A DNA stretch of 64,000 bases from Liolophura sinensis (taxonomy: Eukaryota; Mollusca; Polyplacophora; Chitonida; Chitonidae), in the NCBI RefSeq assembly GCF_032854445.1, contig NC_088301.1, forward strand, positions 22,127,808 to 22,191,807. The letters run 5' to 3'. A model generated the notes under the pieces. That model was not told the DNA's origin. It saw nothing but the letters and a program-made list of their open reading frames with translations, and ran no database searches. A program made the translations under genes and the position numbers. Positions 24,601 through 36,430 of the stretch are shown here, in pieces (positions within the stretch are counted from its first letter, which is position 1; every line of letters starts with the position of its first letter).

Positions 24601-27600
24601 TTGGAGTTATTTTTCTATTTTTTAAATAAATAAAATGGCTAATTAACACCTTCAGTTATCAGCTAATCTATACAGATCACATTGTCTGTCCTGTGCAGTG
24701 AGCTCATTGGCATAAGAAGCAAATGAGAATTTAATGTGAATAAATTAACACCTTGAAATTATATTTTGTGGCTACTGGTCATCTAGAACATATGAAACAT
24801 GCTTTTGTGACAAGATCTTCAGTGAAGTTTTAATAGTAGTCATATATTCACTGGAAGTCCTGCATCATGGTCCCAGTTCAAAAAGAAATTCATGACTTCC
24901 TGACTGCATCAACATGTCCCAGGTGCAAGTCTCATATATAAATGCAAACGAGACAGTTGATTGTATCGTAAACAAAATTTTTGAAAACAGTTTTCAAGAA
25001 AGAGAACATGTAGTTTCTGACGCAGTAATGTTTACCTCAGCAGGTTAAAAAAGATATGAGAAAACCAGGTTACCTCCGATATGCAAATCTGACACTGACA
25101 AATATATAGAAAGATGTATTTGACTTCCTTGGAAATCTGGTGAGAGCCACAGGATTATGCAAACACACAGGGCACCTGTATGACAGACACGGTGGGAGAC
25201 GGAAATGATGCAAGAGTTCCTTCAATCAGCACGACCTGTAGCACAGATTCACACACAGGGCACCTGTATGACGGACACGGTGGGAGACGGAAATGATGCA
25301 AGAGTTCCTTCAATCAGCACGACCTGTAGCACAGATTCACACACAGGGCACCTGTATGACGGACACGGTGGGAGACGGAAATGATGCAAGAGTTCCTTCA
25401 ATCAGCACGAACCCTAGCACAGATTCACACACAGGGTACATGTATGACAGCCACGGTGACAGACTGAAATGATGCAAGAGTTCCTTCAACCAGCACGACT
25501 CGTAGCACAGATTCACACACAGGGTACATGTATGACAACCATGGTGACAGACTGAAATGATGCAAGAGTTCCATCAATCAACACGAACCGTAGCACAGAT
25601 TCACACACAGGGTACATGTATGACAACCATGGTGACAGACTGAAATGATGCAAGAGTTCCATCAATCAACACGAACCGTAGCACAGATTCACACACAGGG
25701 TACATGTATGACAACCATGGTGACAGACTGAAATGATGCAAGAGTTCCGTCAATCAGCACGAACCGTAACACAGATTCACACACAGGGTACATGTATGAC
25801 AACCATGATGACAGACTGAAATGATGCAAGAGTTCCGTCAATCAGCACGAACCGTAGCACAGATTCACACACAGGGTACATGTATGACAACCATGATGAC
25901 AGACTGAAATGATGCAAGAGTTCCGTCAATCAGCACGAACCGTAGCACAGATTCACACACAGGGTACATGTATGACAACCATTGTGACAGACTGAAATGA
26001 TGCAAGAGTTCCGTCAATCAGCACGAACCCTTGCACAGATTCACACACAGGGTACATGTATGACAACCATGATGACAGACTGAAATGATGCAAGAGTTCC
26101 GTCAATCAGCACGAACCCTAGCACAGATTCACACACAGGGTACATGTATGACAACCATGGAGACAGACTGAAATGATGCAAGAGTTCCGTCAATCAGCAC
26201 GAACCCTTGCACAGATTCACACACAGGGTACATGTATGACAACCATGATGACAGACTGAAATGATGCAAGAGTTCCGTCAATCAGCACGAACCCTAGCAC
26301 AGATTCACACACAGGGTACATGTATGACAACCATTGTGACAGACTGAAATGATGCAAGAGTTCCGTCAATCAGCACGAACCCTAGCACAGATTCACACAC
26401 AGGGTACATGTATGACAACCATGGAGACAGACTGAAATGATGCAAGAGTTCCGTCAATCAGCACGAACCCTTGCACAGATTCACACACAGGGTACATGTA
26501 TGACAACCATTGTGACAGACTGAAATGATGCAAGAGTTCCGTCAATCAGCACGAACCGTAGCACAGATTCACACACAGGGTACATGTATGACAACCATGG
26601 TGACAGACTGAAATGAAGCAAGAGTTCCGTCAATCAGCACGAACCCTAGCACAGATTGACACACAGGGTACATGTATGACAGACATGGCGACAGACTGAA
26701 ATGATGCAAGAATTCCTTTAATCAGCACGACCCGTAGCACAGATTCACACACAGGGTACATGTATGACAGACATGGTGACAGACTGAAATGATGCAAGAG
26801 TTCCGTCAATCAGCAGGAACCTTAGCACAGATTGACACACAGGGTACATGTATGACAGACATGGTGACAGACTGAAATGATGCAAGAGTTCCGTCAATTA
26901 GCACGAACCCTAGCACAGATTCGCACACAGGGTACATGTATGACAGACATGGCGACAGACTGAAATGATGCAAGAATTCCTTTAATCAGCAGGAACCTTA
27001 GCACAGATTCACACACAGGGTACATGTATGACAACCATGGTGACAAACTGAAATGATGCAAGAGTTCCGTCAATCAGCAGGAACCATAGCACAGATTCAC
27101 ACACAGGGTACATGTATGACAACCATGGTGACAGACTGAAATGATGCAAGTTCCTTCAATCAGCATAAACCCTAGCACAGATTCACACACAGGGTACATT
27201 TATGACAACCATGGTGACAAACTGAAATGATGCAAAGAGTTCCGTCAATCAGCACGAACCGTAGCACAGATTCACACACAGGGTACATGTATGACAACCA
27301 TGGTGACAGACTGAAATGAAGCAAGAGTTCCGTCAATCAGCACGAAGCGTAGCACAGATTCACACACAGGGTACATGTATGACAACCATGGAGACAGACT
27401 GAAATGATGCAAGAGTTTTGTCAATCAGCACGAACCATAGCACAGATTCACACACAGGGTACATGTATGACAGACATGGTGACAGACTGAAATGATGCAA
27501 GAGTTCCGTCAATCAGCACGAACCCTAGCACAGATTCACACACAGGGTACATGTATGACAACCATGGAGACAGACTGAAATGATGCAAGAGTTCCGTCAA

Positions 27601-28893
27601 TCAGCACGAACCCTAGCACAGATTCACACACAGGGTACACGTATGACAACCATTGTGACAGACTGAAATGATGCAAGAGTTCCGTCAATCAGCAGGAACC
27701 TTAGCACAGATTCACACACAGGGTACATGTATGACAACCATGGTGACAGACTTAAATGATGCAAGAGTTCCATCAATCAGCACGAACCGTAGCACAGATT
27801 TACACACAGGGTACATGTATGACAACCATGGTGACAGACTGAAATGATGCAAGAGTTCCGTCAATCAGCATGAACCGTAGCACAGATTCAGACACAGGGT
27901 ACATGTATGACAACCATGGTGACAGACTGAAATGATGCAAGAGTTCCGTCAATCAGCATGAACCGTAGCACAGATTCAGACACAGGGTACATGTATGACA
28001 ACCATGGTGACAGACTTAAATGATGCAAGAGTTCCATCAATCAGCACGACCCGTAACACAGATTCACACACAGGGTACATGTATGACAGACAGTGACAGA
28101 CTGAAATGATGCAAGAGTTCCGTCAATCAGCACGAACCCTAGCACAGATTCACACACAGGGTACATGTATGACCCTGTCCTGTCAACAAGCATGACCACT
28201 TACATATTTATATATTCCGTATTCAAGAATATTTCACTAATACGATGGTGGCCAGCATTATGGTGGGAGGAAACCTTGCAGAGCCCAGGGGAAACCCACG
28301 ACCATCCGCAGGTTGCTGACAGACCTTCCCACATACAGGCAGAGAGGAAGCCAGCATGGGCTGGACTTGAACTCACTGTGACCGCATTGGTGAGAGACTC
28401 CTGGGTCATTACGCTGCTCTAGCGCGCTAACCAACTGAGCCACGGAGGCCCCTGTTTGACAAAAAAAAATAAGTCGATGCCCTGTGTTGTGAAGTGCCTG
28501 CACTTGCATAATTGTAGTTTCAAATTTTCTGTTATCATTTGCATAATATTCTGTTTTATAATACTGTATAAATCTTCTGATCAATTTTAATCTGTTCCAG
28601 AAGGCGTATTAGATGCCTCCACCTTACTGCTGAGTGGGAGGAGTAGGTGGAAGCCCGCCCCTGGGGAGTTGCCTAGACTGGAACCCTCCCCTTTGTCAGA
28701 TGACAACGAGAGATCCTTTGTAGTGGATGGAACAGATGAGCAGACTCTTTCCAGGGCAGTTGAAGTGGCAGCTGTCAATCAAGCCATCCTATCACTGACA
28801 GGACAAACACCATCTCTTGGAATTAAACATGAACTTTTGAACAGCAACTCTGACTCATTTATAGTTGGTCACAATGGGTCCATAGACATATAA
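18181..28893 (+). CDS. HMBOX1: HMBOX1-like homeobox transcription factor, 6 coding exons, 435 aa
   Basis: Exons are 18181-18643 (ATG 18201, in CACCATGG), 19690-19775, 20883-21038, 22569-22802, 23546-23641 and 28601-28893 (TAA). All junctions are GT/AG and the phases agree. The N-terminus (FTIEQIELIRRLRSSGISK, then ALDRLDNELR after DAFD) is the HNF1-type dimerisation-like region of HMBOX1. A POU-like domain follows (SQSYVSRYLRGDYCDMSE, then IYNWYLVVKK). The atypical homeodomain opens with RRERFTFRP, has a loop extended relative to a 60-aa homeodomain, and ends in helix 3 VANWFANRRKELKK. The C-terminus has the family's AVEVAAVNQAILSL block. Human HMBOX1 (HOT1) is 420 aa, binds DNA including telomeric TTAGGG repeats, and acts in the nucleus. 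The upstream acceptor at 18180 implies a 5' non-coding exon. The last intron (5 kb) is mostly minisatellite. Confidence 0.93.
18728..18990 (-). mobile_element. SINE type A in HMBOX1 intron 1
   Basis: Nearly full length: (TTTA)n tail, gccgtactcaagaatatttc, body, and a tRNA-like head ending near ggcctcta. It inserted about 85 bp after the exon donor. Confidence 0.75.
19150..19380. repeat. Dispersed repeat, second copy at 36960-37145
   Basis: Both copies carry tagcatcattttc, agtggttg-a-aggttgaa and gatttacagtat in the same order over about 200 bp. Clear terminal repeats were not found. Confidence 0.45.
19690..21038 (+). CDS. HMBOX1: HMBOX1 coding exons 2-3 (POU-like domain)
   Basis: Exon 19690-19775 gives KKGEEAVYEEIRSFVQQQ and HITQMQIATGS. 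Exon 20883-21038 gives GLSQSYVSRYLRGDYC and the rest of the helix-turn-helix. Donors are GTAAGT and GTAAGA. The phase-1 split of the glycine codon matches on both sides. Confidence 0.9.
19883..20098. mobile_element. MITE-like element, family M2
   Basis: Inverted ends: GGGGCAGTTTTGAGTTTGAA at the left, and ...TTTAAACTTGAAATTCCCC at the right. Related elements lie at 21697-22056 and 56698-56850. No coding capacity. Confidence 0.55.
20135..20336 (+). mobile_element. M1 MITE
   Basis: Intact copy of about 200 bp. The left end is TTCTTCAACCATTTCACAT and the right end is ATGCGAAAAGGTTTATG. It lies immediately after the M2 copy in the HMBOX1 intron. Confidence 0.65.
21697..22056. mobile_element. MITE-like element, family M2, longer copy
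   Basis: Starts GGAGAGTTTCGAGTTCACAC and ends AAAGAGTTTGAATTGGAAAC plus TCCCC. The internal words ttgttgacattaattt and acttgtctcacc are shared with the shorter copy in rearranged order. Confidence 0.55.
22569..23641 (+). CDS. HMBOX1: HMBOX1 coding exons 4-5 (homeodomain)
   Basis: 22569-22802 encodes the N-terminal arm and helices 1-2 (FTEDQYPSAEKREEIS). 23546-23641 encodes the loop and recognition helix (HIVANWFANRRKELKKMARD). The intron inside the homeodomain carries a SINE at 22817-23069, only 14 bp after the donor. Confidence 0.9.
22817..23069 (-). mobile_element. SINE type A inside the homeodomain intron of HMBOX1
   Basis: Older copy with many changes in the 3' part. The head is complete, ending in gcgtgctaaccgcctcgg. 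Confidence 0.7.
23700..25150. other. HMBOX1 last intron, left part
   Basis: AT-rich intronic DNA without a recognised element, except single short frames lacking splice context. It leads into the 88-bp array. Confidence 0.4.
25155..28172. repeat. Minisatellite, 88-bp unit, about 34 copies, in the last HMBOX1 intron
   Basis: The unit runs tgatgcaagagttccgtcaa, tcagcacgaa, agcacagattcacacac, agggtacatgtatgacaacc and atggtgacagactgaaa. The period of 88 bp was measured between agggtacatg words (25521, 25609). The first three units differ as a group (agggcacctgtatgac, acggtgggagacgg). Later variants (ggagaca, ttgtgac, gatgac) recur in blocks, a sign of multi-unit duplication. A SINE abuts the right end. 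Confidence 0.92.
28203..28455 (-). mobile_element. SINE type A, full-length, at the right edge of the 88-bp array
   Basis: The tail is shortened, starting near tatatattccgtattcaag. The body is intact and the tRNA-like head ends cgctaaccaactgagccacg then gaggcccc. Confidence 0.8.
28601..28893 (+). CDS. HMBOX1: HMBOX1 last coding exon
   Basis: The acceptor ctgttccag joins in phase to EGVLDASTLLLSGRSRW, a serine/proline segment and the family-specific VEVAAVNQAILSLTGQ block. It ends GHNGSIDI and TAA at 28891-28893. Confidence 0.9.
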
Positions 28894-30065
28894 TTTCACC
28901 AGTTTGTAATTATCGTATTTGTTTGCATATTTGAGTTACACTTGTTACCTTATAAGGCTTTTGTGCAAAGTACATTGCATTTTGTATTTATTTATTTATG
29001 TGAGTTGGAGAAAACCGGATTGCCGGTTGTAAACAACCAAAATTCAGCAGTTTACAAGTGATCTTTCCCACTTGTGATGGACATATATGCACAGAGTCTT
29101 TAATGAATGATGTCACAGATAATGAAACTTTTTGTCACCAAAGGCTCGAAAACAGTGAGAGCGTTGAATCTTCAAATGACTAGGGCAGTGTTTGATCTTG
29201 CACTTCATGTGTCTTAATGATTGAAAGGCAAGCACCTGTAACCACTCTGCTATGACCCACTCCCTTGTCTTTTGTAAAACTCAAAAGAAGGTTTGTTTTT
29301 TAACATGGGTTCATGGCTGGCTCATGCAGCTCAAATATCCGTTTCACTGCAGCCGATCTCCAGTTGGCCATAGCCATCTCATGCTTGAACCCAGTTACGC
29401 ACAAGTGCTGGCTGAATCCCAGTGTAGATCTTTTTCATAGGGATATGTATCATATTGGAATGTTTATCAGTTTCTTGCCAAAGGCTGGTGGTTTATTGCA
29501 ACCCAATAACTGGACGGCCGTCGTAGTACATAGTGAAATATTTCCGAAACAAACAATTATCTTGTTACTCTAATCTATTACACTCCCGTGCAAAGTACCA
29601 CTATCACTTCCGTTACAGCATATCTTTCCACCTGGTCAATTGTGGAAGATATCTGCCATTTAGGTTGTATTATTTATTTTGTTGCCATGGTCACACTCTC
29701 ATGCAGATTACCTAGTCACACGTGGGAATTAATCCCTTGACACCAAAGAACCTTGTGCCATAGTTGTTTTTGGAGGACTACCTTGTACAGTGAATATCAT
29801 TTCCATTCTGTTTTCATCGCCAACCTTTCAAATAATTCTGCTGTCAGAGGATATCTTGAAAGTTGAGATGAAATCGTTTTTCAAGGTGTACATGTACATA
29901 TATGTCAATGAAGCTGTTTGGAAAACGTTTAAATATGGTACATTTTAGGAGAAGCTAAGGCAGAATTAAAAGATCTGATAAATTCAATACAATGTTTGGA
30001 TTTTAAATCGGACAAAGTTGGTATTGGACTCTTCGTGAGGGACATGAGTGATGTTAACAACTTAA
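28894..30065 (+). other. HMBOX1 3' UTR and flank
   Basis: No strong polyadenylation signal was located with confidence. A possible old SINE-like unit ending aaccactctgctatgaccca lies at about 29000-29275. The remainder to 30.07 kb has no recognisable feature. Confidence 0.35.
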
Positions 30066-30068
30066 CTG

Positions 30069-30220
30069 GTACATGGGAAGGTCTGACAGCAACATACAGA
30101 TGGTTGTGGGTATCCCTAGGGATTTGTGCGGTTTCCTCCCACCATAATACTGGCCACCATCATATGAGTGAAATATTTTTGAATACAGTGTAAAACACCA
30201 ATTAAATAACTAAATAAATA
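30069..30220 (+). mobile_element. SINE type A, 5'-truncated
   Basis: From catgggaaggtctgacagca to acaccaattaaataactaaa. Confidence 0.65.
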
Positions 30221-30353
30221 ACTTGACTGTTAAAGCACCCTGCCATAAGGCAACCAGAGAAGCAGCATCACCTTGCCTTGGCCATTGGCAATACTTCTTA
30301 ATGATATCCGGTGCTTGTTGCTTGTCTTTCAATCCTTGCCTTAGACAGGGACT

Positions 30354-30675
30354 TGAGTGACTGAGTGCTTGGGGTTTAATGTATTTAACAATTTTTCAGT
30401 CATATGACAACGAAGGAATCCTTAAAGTGCATGTAATGTGCCTCCTTGTTTACAGGACAGATTTCCACTGCTCTTTTATCTAGTGCTGCTTCACTGAGGC
30501 GACTTACCAAAGGCAAGTAAGTCACCCTGCCCGAGCCATTATACCGATACGGGTCAACCAGTCGTTGCACTATCCCCTTCATGCTGAACGCCAAGCGAGG
30601 AAGTTACAACCTAGGATTGACCCTGGATCTACCGCTCCCGAAGCGGACGCTCTACCAACTGTTCTATCGGGGCCA
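30354..30675 (-). mobile_element. SINE type B, near full length
   Basis: Best-preserved type B copy. From gtgcttggggtttaatgta to a head whose complement reads ggccccgatagaacagttgg then tagagcgtccgcttcgggag, a clear tRNA-like A-box region. The body has gggtcaaccagtcgttgca. Confidence 0.8.
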
Positions 30676-30934
30676 GCCAGACAGGGAATTGGTAATGAAT
30701 GTACTCTGACTAGTGTGGCCAAGGTGACAATAATCTGTCAACGAAGTTTGAGTGACCTATTCCACATTGTGACGTTTGTTGAAGACCACTTGTCTTCCAC
30801 TAATATTGCACTATGTGTACCTCAGACTTACACAGAAAGTTCATCAGTAACTGGCCAGTAACATGGGCACTAAGGTTTCCTCCATCCATAAAACTGCTGT
30901 TGTGTAAGCAAACAAATACATATAAACCTTTATT

Positions 30935-31055
30935 ATCTATTTATTTATTTATTTGATTGGTGTTTTACGCCGTACTCAAGAATATTTCACTTCTACAACG
31001 GGAGCCAGTATTATGGTGGGTGGAAACCGAGCAGAGCCTGGGGGAAACCCACAAC
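30935..31055 (-). mobile_element. SINE type A, 5'-truncated
   Basis: A (TTTA)n tail, gattggtgttttacgccgta and body to ctgggggaaacccacaac. Confidence 0.7.
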
Positions 31056-31347
31056 TTGAACCATTATTACTCTATGTGCTGAATAAATGTAATGAACATA
31101 ACTTTCACATTGCTGAGATTATGAATTGACCTCAGTTGGAATTCGTGGATTGATGTCGCCATTCTTTGGTAAGATGATAGCATCTGCAAAACAAGTCATC
31201 TGAAGAGAACGTATCCTCTAGTCCGCATCCTGCCAGAGCCCACACCACCAAAGTTATAGAAATTGTAAAGAATTGTATGTATACAGAGTGTGTAACCCCT
31301 CCTTGAATTGCTGGTGACACACACGACAGGACCCCAGAGTCGTATCT

Positions 31348-32066
31348 GCAAAAATGTTTATTTATAGAATCAACTCGGCGGGTGAAACAACATCGTCCGT
31401 CTCGGACACACATGTTTTGGGTTAAGTCAGAGCACTTCAAATCCAAAGTTATATAATTGATTTACATAGTTTGAACATCAATGAACTACAAGTACAGTTA
31501 CACGAAAGTTTAACCTTATTAAACGACAAAATGAACTGGGTAACCCATGTACGATCATTGTCAAGGGAAAATACATTTATTAACATTCGGCTCGTGATCA
31601 TATATGGCGTGGACTTCTCGTTGTGTTTACTTGAATGTTAATTTCCTTCATATCGATGACGTGAAGACATTAATGTCTATGGAATCATTTGAACAAACCA
31701 GTGACACTGTTAAAGTAACATTATCCTAACTTTCACTTGACTTACATACGAACAATATTACTAACTATTCAAACAACTATTCCACATATTGCATTGTGGG
31801 TATGCGCATCGCAACTGAATAGTTTGCACCAGTAACTTTAACCTGGCATCGCTACACATCAAAACTTGTTTAACAGGATTAGTCAAAATACAACAGCAAA
31901 ACACTGCTCGTTATACTCGCCTTAATTCGACCTTCTATTATCAAAGTTGTGAAACACATTTTATGACATCAACATACCTGCAAAAAGGTTTATTTATAGA
32001 ATAACCCTGGCAGGTGAAACAACGTCGTCCATCTCAGACATGTGTTTTGGGTTAAAGTCAAAACAC
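31348..32066. repeat. Pair of 88-bp direct repeats about 630 bp apart
   Basis: 31348-31436 and 31977-32066 share tttatttatagaat, ggtgaaacaacgtcgtc and catgtgttttgggtta with about 85% agreement by eye. The spacer shows no coding frame. Confidence 0.5.
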
Positions 32067-32691
32067 TAACCCGCTCAAGCTACATGATAGTGACACAAAT
32101 ATGAAAATCGCCGGTAACATTTCTTTGAAAAATGAAAAAAAGGATACATATATACAGTATAGCAATGTTCAAGGAGAATAATATTACCCTGTCACATACA
32201 TAGACATATCAACAGTCTGTTACAAGTGTACAGAAATTTCTAACTTCTTAAAAATGGTTGAAAGATACTTAATAAATGTACCGCATCTATGATTCAGCTT
32301 TAGGTGACAGCAAGTTAATTTTGTGTTTTATGGGAGAGCTGACACTGAAAATCACCTTTTTATGAACATTGTCCGCCTGAGATTTTACGATTTTCCTGTT
32401 TTTCAAGGTTTTCTAATCAACTAAGTAAAGATGTCAAGAAATTTTTACTGGTGCAGTCCATGTATCCCATAAAGCAGATGATCTGCCAGTTTTATATCCT
32501 GTTGAAAAATGATTCATTCTGCTCATATAACAAACCTATAAATTGATTTGGCCTCAGCCTAGAATCCTTGGCAATTCTGTGTCTCAGAGACCAGGATTTG
32601 AATATACTTCCTTGGCTAAGGTGTAGTCTATAGATGGGGTAGAATAACTACGTGCGAGTCGGCCACTAACAAGTCGTCAATTTCCAACGGG

Positions 32692-33071
32692 CATACTCCT
32701 CACAGCACATGCTTCGCGCTCTACTGCCACTACTAGACAGACTTGACCTAATTCTCCTTGCAAGTAGGGTTGTCTAGGCAAGTTCATGCTTAGTCTCACC
32801 ACGTCTTTGTGCAGAACAATTTAATTAGCATTCATCGATATAATAATCTCAAGTGTAGCTTGAAATCATGTTGTACACTATTTAAATAAAGAGAATGCAT
32901 GTGTACAAAGTAGTGTTAGAAACAAATGTTGATAGTTTTAGTGGTTTCTGACATTGCTTTCTGCCTCATCACCATGACATCGGCGTTGTTCACGATTTGT
33001 GTACAAAATTTACTAATGGTGGCAGTGATGTAAAGCAATAGCTAGGTAGAGATCGATGCTGTCAGGAGTAT
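32692..33071. mobile_element. Terminal-inverted-repeat element, family M4 (380 bp)
   Basis: Left end CATACTCCTCACAGCACATG, right end complementary (GCTGTCAGGAGTAT). Inner parts of both ends contain 'ctgccactactag' / 'ggtggcagtgatg'-like matches. The partner copy is at 37151-37507. No transposase. Confidence 0.6.
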
Positions 33072-33291
33072 CTACAGCAGGTACTTTTACTTACTTTCAG
33101 TAAGACACATATATAGACACAAACAGTATAAAATAAATTGGATCCATAAGGAAACTGGCAAATTAATGCACAAATAAATTTATTCAAAACTTCAAAGTAT
33201 TTTTTTTTCTTGCATGACAATATTTTTGTTGCAACAATGCTATTTCTAATATGTAAATCAAAACATACTGCCACGGCATAGCAACAAACAA

Positions 33292-34430
33292 ACCATGGCT
33301 GTCACACTCTCGTACATGTCGTAGACATCAGTGTCCGTAACAGCATACCAAAGTGGACATCACTGAACAAACCATGGCTGTCACACTCTCACACATACCG
33401 TAGACATCAGTGTCCGTAACAGCATACCAAAGTGGACATCACTGAACAAATCATGGCTGTCACACTCTCACACATGCTATAGACATAAGTGTCCGTAACA
33501 GCATACCAAAGTGGACATCACTGAACAAACCATGGCTGTCACACTCTCGTACATGTCGTAGACATCAGTGTCCGTAACAGCATACCAAAGTGGACATCAC
33601 TGAACAAAACATGGCTGTCACACTCTCACACATACCGTAGACATCAGTGTCCATAACAGCATACCAAAGTGGACATCACTGAACAAACCATGGCTGTCAC
33701 ACTCTCGTACATGCCGTAGACATCAGTGTCCGTAACAGCATACCAAAGTGGACATCACTAAACAAATTCTGGCTGTCACACTCTCGTACATGTCGTAGAC
33801 ATCAGTGTCCGTAACAACATACCAAAGTGGACATCACTGAACAAACCATGGCTGTCACACTCTCACACATGCCGTAGACATCAGTGTCCGTAACAGCATA
33901 CCAAAGTGGACATCACTGAACAAATCATGGCTGTCACACTCTCACACATGCTATAGACATAAGTGTCCGTAACAGCATACCAAAGTGGACATCACTAAAC
34001 AAATCCTGGCTGTCACACTCTCGTACATGTCGTAGACATCAGTGTCCGTAACAGCATACCAAAGTGGACATCACTAAACAAATTCTGGCTGTCACACTCT
34101 CACACATGCCGTAGACATCAGTGTCCGTAACAGCATACCAAAGTGGACATCACTGAACAAATCATGGCTGTCACACTCTCACACATGCTATAGACATAAG
34201 TGTCCGTAACAGCATACCAAAGTGGACATCACTGAACAAAAACATGGGCTGTCACACTCTCGTACATGTCGTTGACATAAGTGTCCGTAACAGCATACCA
34301 AAGTGGACATCACTGAACAAAACATGGCTGTCACACTCCCGTACATGTGGTAGACATCAGTGTCCGTAACAACATACCAAAGTGGACATCACTGAACAAA
34401 TCCTGGCTGTCACACTCTAGTGTAACCATC
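33292..34430. repeat. Minisatellite, 79-bp unit, 14-15 copies
   Basis: The unit is ccatggctgtcacactctcg, tacatgtcgtagacatcagt, gtccgtaacagcataccaaa, gtggacatcactgaacaaa. The period of 79 was measured between 33293 and 33372. It is related in sequence and word order to the looser repeats at 51560-52680, downstream of the DED gene. Its right end abuts the Penelope-like element. Confidence 0.9.
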
Positions 34431-34440
34431 CATGTCTGTA

Positions 34441-36430
34441 TCAGTGGAGATGATGGAGTAAATCACCTACTACTTTATCGAACACTTGCAGCATACCCTT
34501 CCTTTCGTTCAGTTCAGAGTTCTTTTCTTTTATTCGAAGAGTTTCTTTGAATTTAAGAGCATGTTGGTGACTGGTTACATCAATGATGCGTGTGTTTATT
34601 AAAAGGAATTGCACTAATTCTCTTGGCTCTGTTCCTTCATCCAATAATTTTCTTATACACCTATGCTTATTTATTGCACTTGTTTTATCAAAGGAATGCC
34701 CTTCAAGTCGTATTTTTAAGTTTCTTTCTGTTTCCCCAATATAAGATTTTTCACATTCCGGGCAGTGAAACTGGTATACCACATTGCTCTTGTATTCCTT
34801 AGGAATTTTGTGTCTTTAGCGCTTAGGATTGCAGAGACTTTCCTGGTTTTCCACTTTGGTATTATTTTAATGTCTGATATCACATGTCTGCTTATTTCAT
34901 TCATCAGTGTTTGGACATAGAGTTCACCAGTTTTACCAATGTATGGGAGCTTGATGAAAACTTTTTCAGAATCAGGGTATCTGATTGTTTTGGTGTTTAA
35001 TATAGTTTTAATATATTTATATTTCATCAGTTTGTTAGCAACAGTTTTAGGGAATCCTTTCTGTGATAAAACTTTCTTATTTTACATAGCTCTGAATCAA
35101 ACAGAGATTTAGTAGAACATATTTTTTTAGCTCGTCGGATTAATGCTTTCACCCAAGATATTTTGTAATTCCAAGGGGTATTACTGAGAAAATGTGTAAA
35201 TTGTCCTGTATCTGTTGGATTTCTGAAAATTGTTATACCAATGTCAGTAATAGACAAATCAAGAAAATGGTTATTGTCATCATCACAAGTGAACTTAAAC
35301 TGTTCGTGGAATGCGTTAAACTTAGACAAAACAGTATCAACATTTAGAGGCTGGATTACCAGCAATATGTCATCGACAAATCGACGGTAAAATTTAACAA
35401 TGTCTTTTTCGTATAATTTTGGAAGGCTTTTGTCTTCTAATTTGGACATAATTATGTCTGTCATAACTGGTGCTAGTGGCGAACCAATCCATATGCCATC
35501 AGTTTGTTCGTACGTAGTACCATTAAACAGAAAAGGTGTTTTGGTACAACAATCTCTAATTAATTTTTCCATGGTTTCCTCTTTCAGAGAGGTATTAATG
35601 AGTTTTTCTTTGTACACTTTTGTCAGTATAACAGGAATAATTTCTTCAAGAGGTACATTCATAAGATGTACAACTTTAACAAACACAAATTCAAATCCTT
35701 TTGTAAACCAAGTATCAGGTAACCTTCTTATTTGTTTTGCACAGTCAAGAGAATCTTTAAGCTTATATCCATTTTTATATGTTAGAGGTGATAATAAGTC
35801 AGCAAGAAACTTGCTCACCTTGTGTCGTGGTGAACCTATAGTATCAATGACAGGTCTAAACTCAGGTAGGTCAGTAAGGTCCTTGTGTATTTTTGGGAGA
35901 CCTATGGCACGAGCAGGTTTTGCACGTTTAGGGTACATTAACATATATTCGACTTCAGAGATTTCTTCTTTCTTACGAAGAGCTTTTAGGTCATGCTGTA
36001 CATGTTCAAGATTTTTCAAGGTTGGATCACTTTTCAACATCTGAAACTTACTGGTGTCGCTGAAGAGTTCTTCCATTTTCTTGTCATAATCCATCTTTTT
36101 GATGACGACAATTCCATTTCCTTCATCTGCTTTAAGCACGACATACTTGCGCTTTAGATTTCGTAGAACATTAATCTTTCCATAGTCACTGCAGGGGTGT
36201 GTAGCATAAATAACAAAGTTCAAGGCCAGGGTCTGGATTGCTTCCCTAATTTTGGCCCGATGGATGGTGCTTCTAGGTAAGACTTTCTTCTCCTCAAGCT
36301 GTTTCCACAGAGCTTCACCTTCCGCAAAAATGTCAGTTACTTTAGGTCTGGATGCAAGGCTGTGATTAAGGCCAAGTCTCAGGATCGAAAGTTCCTCTTC
36401 ACAGAGTTCTTTGCCTGTCAAGTCGTATAT
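34441..36430 (-). mobile_element. Penelope-like retroelement (PLE) with GIY-YIG nuclease, degraded
   Basis: In order on the minus strand: an N-terminal region of PLE type, a reverse transcriptase (IGSPLAPVMTDIIM, and YRRFVDDILLV with the catalytic Asp pair), a PLE-type linker, and a GIY-YIG endonuclease with the CPECEKSYIGETERNLKIR motif. The element is a fossil: its coding region is broken in about two places. Long stretches remain open, suggesting moderate age. It lies between the 79-bp minisatellite and a segment matching the DED gene tail. Its 5' boundary (about 36430) is where that match stops. Terminal repeats were not identified. Confidence 0.85.

Noticed and set aside
25155-28172. CRISPR-like array
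   Set aside because: Units are directly adjacent 88-bp repeats with no unique spacers, in an animal intron.
31348-32066. Direct repeats considered as terminal repeats of an LTR-type element
   Set aside because: Only about 88 bp each, no TG..CA ends, primer-binding site or coding remnant between them. Kept only as a direct repeat.
35400-36044. 214-aa plus-strand open frame
   Set aside because: Antisense shadow of the reverse transcriptase of the Penelope-like element.
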